From Rallus limicola (lineage: Eukaryota > Chordata > Aves > Gruiformes > Rallidae): 64,000 nucleotides of DNA. Shown piece by piece: positions 58,289 through 64,000 of the stretch. Made by a program: the position numbers and the translations under genes. The stretch spans positions 56,172,179 to 56,236,178 of the forward strand of contig JAKCOZ010000003.1 of assembly GCA_022605955.1 (NCBI GenBank). The letters run 5' to 3'. Position 1 is the stretch's first letter. Each line of letters opens with the position of its first letter. Under the pieces are notes generated by a model. It was given only the letters and a program-made list of their open reading frames with translations, was not told where the DNA came from and searched no databases.

Positions 58289-61200
58289 AAAATATAAACC
58301 TTTTGAATTCTCTTTTCTGTATGGACAATCTTAGTTAATTTTCATTCTATGATTGATTAAACTTTTAAAAATAACTGTTACTTCTTTTAATTTTCTACTT
58401 AGTATTATTCAAAGACACTTTGAAAATGTATCTTCTGTGTTGCATGAAGGACTGTAAAAGATGACATAATTCCCCAAGAGTTTTGTTGTTAATAGTAATT
58501 TATCAAGGTATTAAGTCATGCATAGTATGAAGCGCATGCGCAAAATGACTCATAGAAAGAAAAGATTAACATTCTCTGAACAAGCTGATAGTTTTCAGGA
58601 TATGAGTAGGTAACTCACAGTGTAAGACATACATATTTCCTTCTCACCAATCTGCATTTCAGGAATATTTCAGCTTTTTTTTTTTCCAATATATACGACA
58701 GCAAATAAATGTATTTGGTTTAATTACAACTTGAATGCTTAGTTAAGGTTTCCTCAAAGTTCTGACAAAGCAGCTCTGGAAACTGTGTGAAGTGTCTAAA
58801 TACCTCCTAATAGCTCCCATTCATGGAGCTGACAAATTTGCTCTGCTGACAAAATTAGTGGTAGCACTAAAATCACAAAACTTGATTAGCTGTGAAGATT
58901 TTTTCTTCTGTTTGTAATTATTTTTTGGGAGACAGAGGGGACATAGAGGGGAGTAGTGTAGAAGAGAAACATGGGAAAGATCCATTTACTAGAAAAGCAC
59001 TATGTATTTTAAGAATCTGTCTTTATAAGGAAAGATATTGTAGATGTAACTCTTGTTTCTCCAGTGTGAGCTTGCTAGTATTTGAGAAGAAAAAGACAAA
59101 AGCAAAGTTTAAATTGCTCTCTTCATTGTGAAGCATAAAAATTACATCTGACTATATCTTTGTCAGAGAGCTCACAGTACATGCTTTGCTACTGAGATAA
59201 CATTGACCATATTACTTGAATGTTTGTCAAAATTGTTCAGTACTTGGCTTTTTAATCTCACCAATCTCACCAAAATTCATTATTAGCTGTTTACATTATT
59301 ATTACCAAAATACTGTTAGCTCTTTTAAATAAGCTACTTCATGTTATATATTATTATTTTAGGAATTTAAGGTGAGGCATATCTGAAAACAATAACGTCA
59401 TTCTGCTGCAAAATGCAAGGAGAGTTTGAGATGTGCAGTAATTTGGGCAGGAAGAAACAATGGGGGAAAATAATTGGAAAGTGGTAATATTGCAAAGTTT
59501 TCTGGATAAGGCCCATGTTTAGAGAAACTGGTGATTTTTCTTTTTAAAATATTAAAGCAAGCTCTTGTCTCCTTATCCCACTAGTAGCCCTGCACTCTCT
59601 AACCAGAGACAGAAATGCCAAAAACAACTCAGAAAGTTTGTTCCTAGCTGAAACCTTGATCCCGGATGCAGAGTCAGGTAATAAAACTCAGTTATAGGAG
59701 TCTGAACAGTTAACACAGATTGACTGGGTACTACTCCTTCCCCACCACCCCAACATAGCTGCTCATTCAATCAGATGATTATTGTAGGAAAGAGTTTTCA
59801 CAAAAAATCAGTTAGTGGAAGATTTATAAATACTGTTTTTTAATGGAAAGTGCTAATAAGAAATCAAAGATTTGATTTAGCATATTTAAAATGCTTTCTT
59901 GTTTCTGTAAATAAAAGCACTGGGGAATTTCCTTGGCATAAAAAGTATGCATGTAACAGCTCTGCTCATCAAATACATGCTGTGCCTTCCTTAGGCTCTT
60001 TGTCAGCCTTCATTCCACATGCCTTCATTCATTCCACATCCTGATGTCTTGATGTATATAGAGGCTTTTGACACAAGCCTACAACCACATGGTGCAATGT
60101 TACATCTAGTAAGCACGGTAGAAAACCTTTGAATTCTAGTTGAATATTGAATGAAAGGATGACTTATAGAAATTTTCCCATTAATAGTTGTAAAATAACT
60201 CTGGAATAAACTCTCAGACTACAAATATATTTCAACAGCAGCTATTGTATTCACTTTATCTGGGAGGAACAGATTTGTACTACTAGTTGTTAGTACATCA
60301 CTGATGTGGTCAATAGAATGATGCAAAAGATGCGTAAATCATAGTAAAGCATGCACATCACACTGACATTTCCATAGCAATAGAAAGATGCCACCAAAGG
60401 TTGATACATAGGGACCATTGCCATCTCAAGGTGCAGTCAAACCTTCTCCAGTAGCCTAGAAGAAGTGTTCTGAGAGTGGCTCTTCAGAGTGCATCTGTAG
60501 AGATAGTGCAGGCAGAAGGTACCGGGGACGTGTCAACACAGCCTGGATGAACCAAGTATTGCTTCCAGGCTACAATCATATTTATAAATATCAATGGTTA
60601 AAGACTATCCTTTATTGTTCAGTGCTTTCTTCTCTACCTAATCAAATTTTATTTTCATGCTTTCCTTGCTTCCTAAAGTTTATTTCCTCCATGTTTTCCT
60701 CATGTTGTTTGCCAGGAAAAGCATTCCCTTCATTCTAGCTGTAATTCTCAATTAAATCATTAACCAATGCCCAGCATGGCTGTGTCTGAATGCTAAGTTC
60801 TGTATGCCTTTTATGAAGTGGTGGCAACTAAAGCATTCAATCAGATATACACCTGCTTGCTAACAGCATGCAAAAAGTAGAAAAAGTTATTTCTGTTTAT
60901 ATGTAGGCAATAGAATACAAATGAAATTTTATGCTGTTATAATAAGAATTCTCTATATTATAAAATAAAATGCAAGTACATTCATCATTTATTAATATAT
61001 ATTACAATGAATTGAACACTGATGAGTTGGAAAAACAGAGCAAAGGTTTATTTGCTTCATCTAAGTGATACATTAAATAAACTAAAGCAGACAAAACAAA
61101 CAGTCTGGCAAAATGCTGACAGTGGGTCTAGAATTAACTACAACTGCAAATACAGACAATCTTTGTTTGTGGTGAATCACCAATAAAAATAACATTCGGT

Positions 61201-64000
61201 TAATGATAAAAGGAGATCGGTTTTGAGATCAGTGAAAATTGATCTGACATTAACTGTTGTGCAAAATTTTAGCTAATGAAAGCCTACAATCTTTCTCTCT
61301 AAAAGAAGTAAAATTCTGGAAAAAAAAAGGACACAAAAATGAAATTGTCAATAAAATTCACTGGAAGCTTAACAAAAACATTTGAATACAGCCAGATTAA
61401 AGTAAATTAAGAAATTGCATTCCCAAATTCAAGATCTATTGATGGATGTAATGTGAGCCTTTCCAGTATGAGCTTCTGAATCCAGAAGGTTCTTTAAAAT
61501 TCTGCCGACATCCAGAAGACTACATTTCCCAGAAAAATTACAAAATAAATCTAGATGAGGTGCCAGAAATTGGGTTCAGAGGCTGATTTTCTCTTTTGCA
61601 GACTGAAGGAACTCTTGTTAGAAATAAGGAGAGTAAAATACATTAATCTGATAAGTGGGGGTAGGGAAAGGGAAAAGATGAGGGTATTAATAAAAGGAGA
61701 TGGGAAAAGGAATCAGTGAACTAATTTTTGAACTGAGAAGAGGACATTTGGTGCCCGCAGCACCAGCACCGTGCCAGCTACCAGTCACGGGAGAATCAGA
61801 TTAGGTGTGGGCAGGAAAAAACATATGTAATCTAGCAAATCACTTTTGAAAGTGTTCTCCCAAAAGCTATTTATATCCTGGCAGATTATGGATGACTTGG
61901 TGGAATGAAGTTCAAGGCTACCTAAAAAACCTTTAACTGATCAGACTTAATTGATGTAGGATGATCAGCCAGTAAGCTGGTCCAGGGCGTCATTCTTCAG
62001 GGGTTACTAATGCACATAAGACTTCACTGAGGGAAAAACCCAGTAACTTGGCAGTTATCTAAAGTACATAGCAATTGGTTAGTAGATCCTGCTCAAGACT
62101 TCAGCACTCAAGAAAAGTACTGGTTGCTCAGCATTTTATTATCTTCTGTGGATTAGCTCTCACATATTTGTCCTTCCAGAAGAAAGATCCCTAAGTAGCA
62201 GTCACAGAAAATTTCCAAATGGCTCTAGCTGCCAAAGACTGCCAGTTCCTGAGTACTGCTTCTGGCTGCCTGAGCCTGTTTTTTCCTTCTAACCACGCTG
62301 AACTCCACACTATGAATAAGGGAAAATTGCAAAGTGGATTTCTCTATGCATAGCACTTGGAAGACTTTCACTGATTTAATTTAAGGGAAGCCCCAACACT
62401 GCAATAATTATGCTCTGAGCAAAGTTCCCCAAGTGGCACATGAACCACAGCAAAACAAGCAAGAGTACAGCAGGATTAGAAACAGAATTGAAATCTTCTC
62501 AGATAATTTTTTCAGAATACCCCTAATATGCCCTGGTTAGTAGTGTCCCAGCCTGGTCCTTTATAAACAACTCATATACTGAATTATTCAGAGGCAAATA
62601 ATTCAGCTTTTTGGTGTAAGTTTTTTTTGTTGTAACAAAGAAACTGGGCACAAGATGGTTGTTATCTAATGATCATTTCCCAGGGCAATAACCTGGGAGA
62701 AATATTCACTTATAATACAACAAAAACAATTTAAGATCATGAAGGATATATATAGCTAGGGCTGAGACTGCTGTAGTATGCTTGTTTGCCAAAGAACGCT
62801 GGGACCTCCAGCTTTGCCTGACCATCTCCAGTCCTCAACTGGTTTAGAGGTCTCTTTTGCCCTCCCCACCCAGATCCATTAAGTTTAGATATAACTAGTT
62901 CTAGGGTGAGGTTAGTTCAATGAAGAAACCCACAAAGCCAAGTAAAAGCTGGAAAAAACAGGTTGGGCCTGTTCAATCCAAAACATATACAAGGAGGTGG
63001 TCCCTTTTCTCTCAGGGAAAATGAGGTGTCCTACCTCATAGTGCCCTACCAAGCAGCTGACAAAATATTTGAGGAAAGAGCGTCCTCAGAAATTTTCAAA
63101 CTACTTAGAACTCTTCAGTATCACAAGCACATAAAACATTAAATGATGTAAAATCCAGTCCTAGACTGTATATGTCATTAGCTCTCCAGAAGATCTTGAC
63201 GTAAATTGGCCTATACTCTTGCATTTTCCCAGTCCAGACCTTCACTTGGATTACCATGTAGGAAAAACTTCCAAAAATATGAGGAGAGCCTTTCCAAAGC
63301 CAAAGAGCTGTAAAATGCAGCAAATGGGCAAAGATATCGCTGCTGCCATGTGTTGTATAGTACAGCAGTGCTTCATCTTCCAGAGCGTACCACCAGAGAA
63401 ACATGGAGAAGCACAATGAGATCCACGGAGGATCCATTATCCATGACTGATGTTTCACACCAACTGTTTATATAAAATCAGCTGTCATGAGCAGCAACAA
63501 CAACAAAATTAAAACCTTACCTGGGCAGTACATTCTGAGACCTAAGAGCCATCTATGATGCACACAGACAAGCTGGTAAAAACATCTAGAAAACAGATAG
63601 TTGGTGAAGAACTGGCCTTCTCCTTACAAAAACTGCAGATGACAAAATCCTTAGTATCTGAGTTCAGTCATTCTCTGACCTACACATTACCTTAGATGTT
63701 GGCACAGCCACACTATCTGAATACTCATTCATTACCTGAATGCAACTAAAACCATCTCATATGCAGTGTACTTCTGTGGTGTTTCCACTGCCTATAAACT
63801 ACATGAGTAGCAGTGAATAAAATATGACTTGCTTTTTTGTGCAACACTAGATTCAAACTGTCTTCACCTGTTCATAAGAGGTCAAAAAGCTGTCAAAATG
63901 AAAATCTGTAATAGCCTCCAGAGTGATCACATACCAATGACACTTTGGTATACTCTTAGTCTTAAAATAACCTTAGATATATAGAATAAATCTTTTTCAT
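58289..64000. other. Unique AT-rich DNA, no gene seen
   Basis: No exon, RNA gene or mobile element recognised. A partial duplication of CCTTCATTCCACAT occurs near 60007-60040, and a 7-bp-arm inverted repeat (TCCCAGG/CCTGGGA) at 62679-62698. The frame at 63105-63458 minus (117 codons) has no domain that I recognise and is not called. Confidence 0.5.

Noticed and set aside
63105..63458. 117-codon minus-strand open frame rich in Trp and aromatic residues
   Set aside because: No family resemblance and no gene context; a competing frame lies on the other strand.

Overview
The window looks like AT-rich nuclear DNA from a bird. The evidence is the repeat content: many copies of the avian LINE CR1, with the usual 3' end built on short AGAATCATAG/ATTCTRTG-type repeats, and two families of avian endogenous retrovirus LTRs. 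The species cannot be told. The LTR types suggest a neoavian rather than a galliform, but that is from memory of such elements and not tested. I see no convincing host protein-coding exon, tRNA, rRNA, CRISPR array or operon. The open frames are either CR1 or LTR remnants or short chance frames, so this is best read as an intergenic or deep intronic segment.

Layout. 147-1599: CR1 (minus) interrupted by a second CR1. 6669-6920: short CR1 (minus). 8681-9357: LTR (minus) carrying a CR1 3' end. 11490-12178: CR1 (plus). 15762-16862: a second LTR type (minus), abutting a CR1 with an inverted 5' part (16863-17536). 20775-21313: LTR of the first type (minus). 29198-30400: CR1 (minus) with reverse transcriptase remnants, followed by a TC microsatellite. 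40041-40908: CR1 (minus), a close sister of the first copy. 47370-50129: CR1 (plus) split by a 1,199-bp solo LTR with a 5-bp target duplication. 50785-54226: an old CR1 (plus) split by a 2.4-kb CR1 (minus) that reaches back into the endonuclease domain. 56515-57196: LTR (plus) with an internal CR1 piece in its middle. 58255-58288: a 34-bp LTR relic. The rest is unique AT-rich DNA with simple repeats and several unusually clean palindromes.

No genes work together here. What can be read is a history of insertions: old CR1s were hit by younger CR1s and LTRs, several copies record their mechanism (target duplication, 5' inversion, 5' truncation), and every reverse transcriptase or endonuclease frame is broken. 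I found no new biological system. The items most worth a second look are the 5'-inverted CR1, the CR1 patch inside an LTR, the CACGTG-bearing tandem triplication, and the cluster of near-perfect palindromes.
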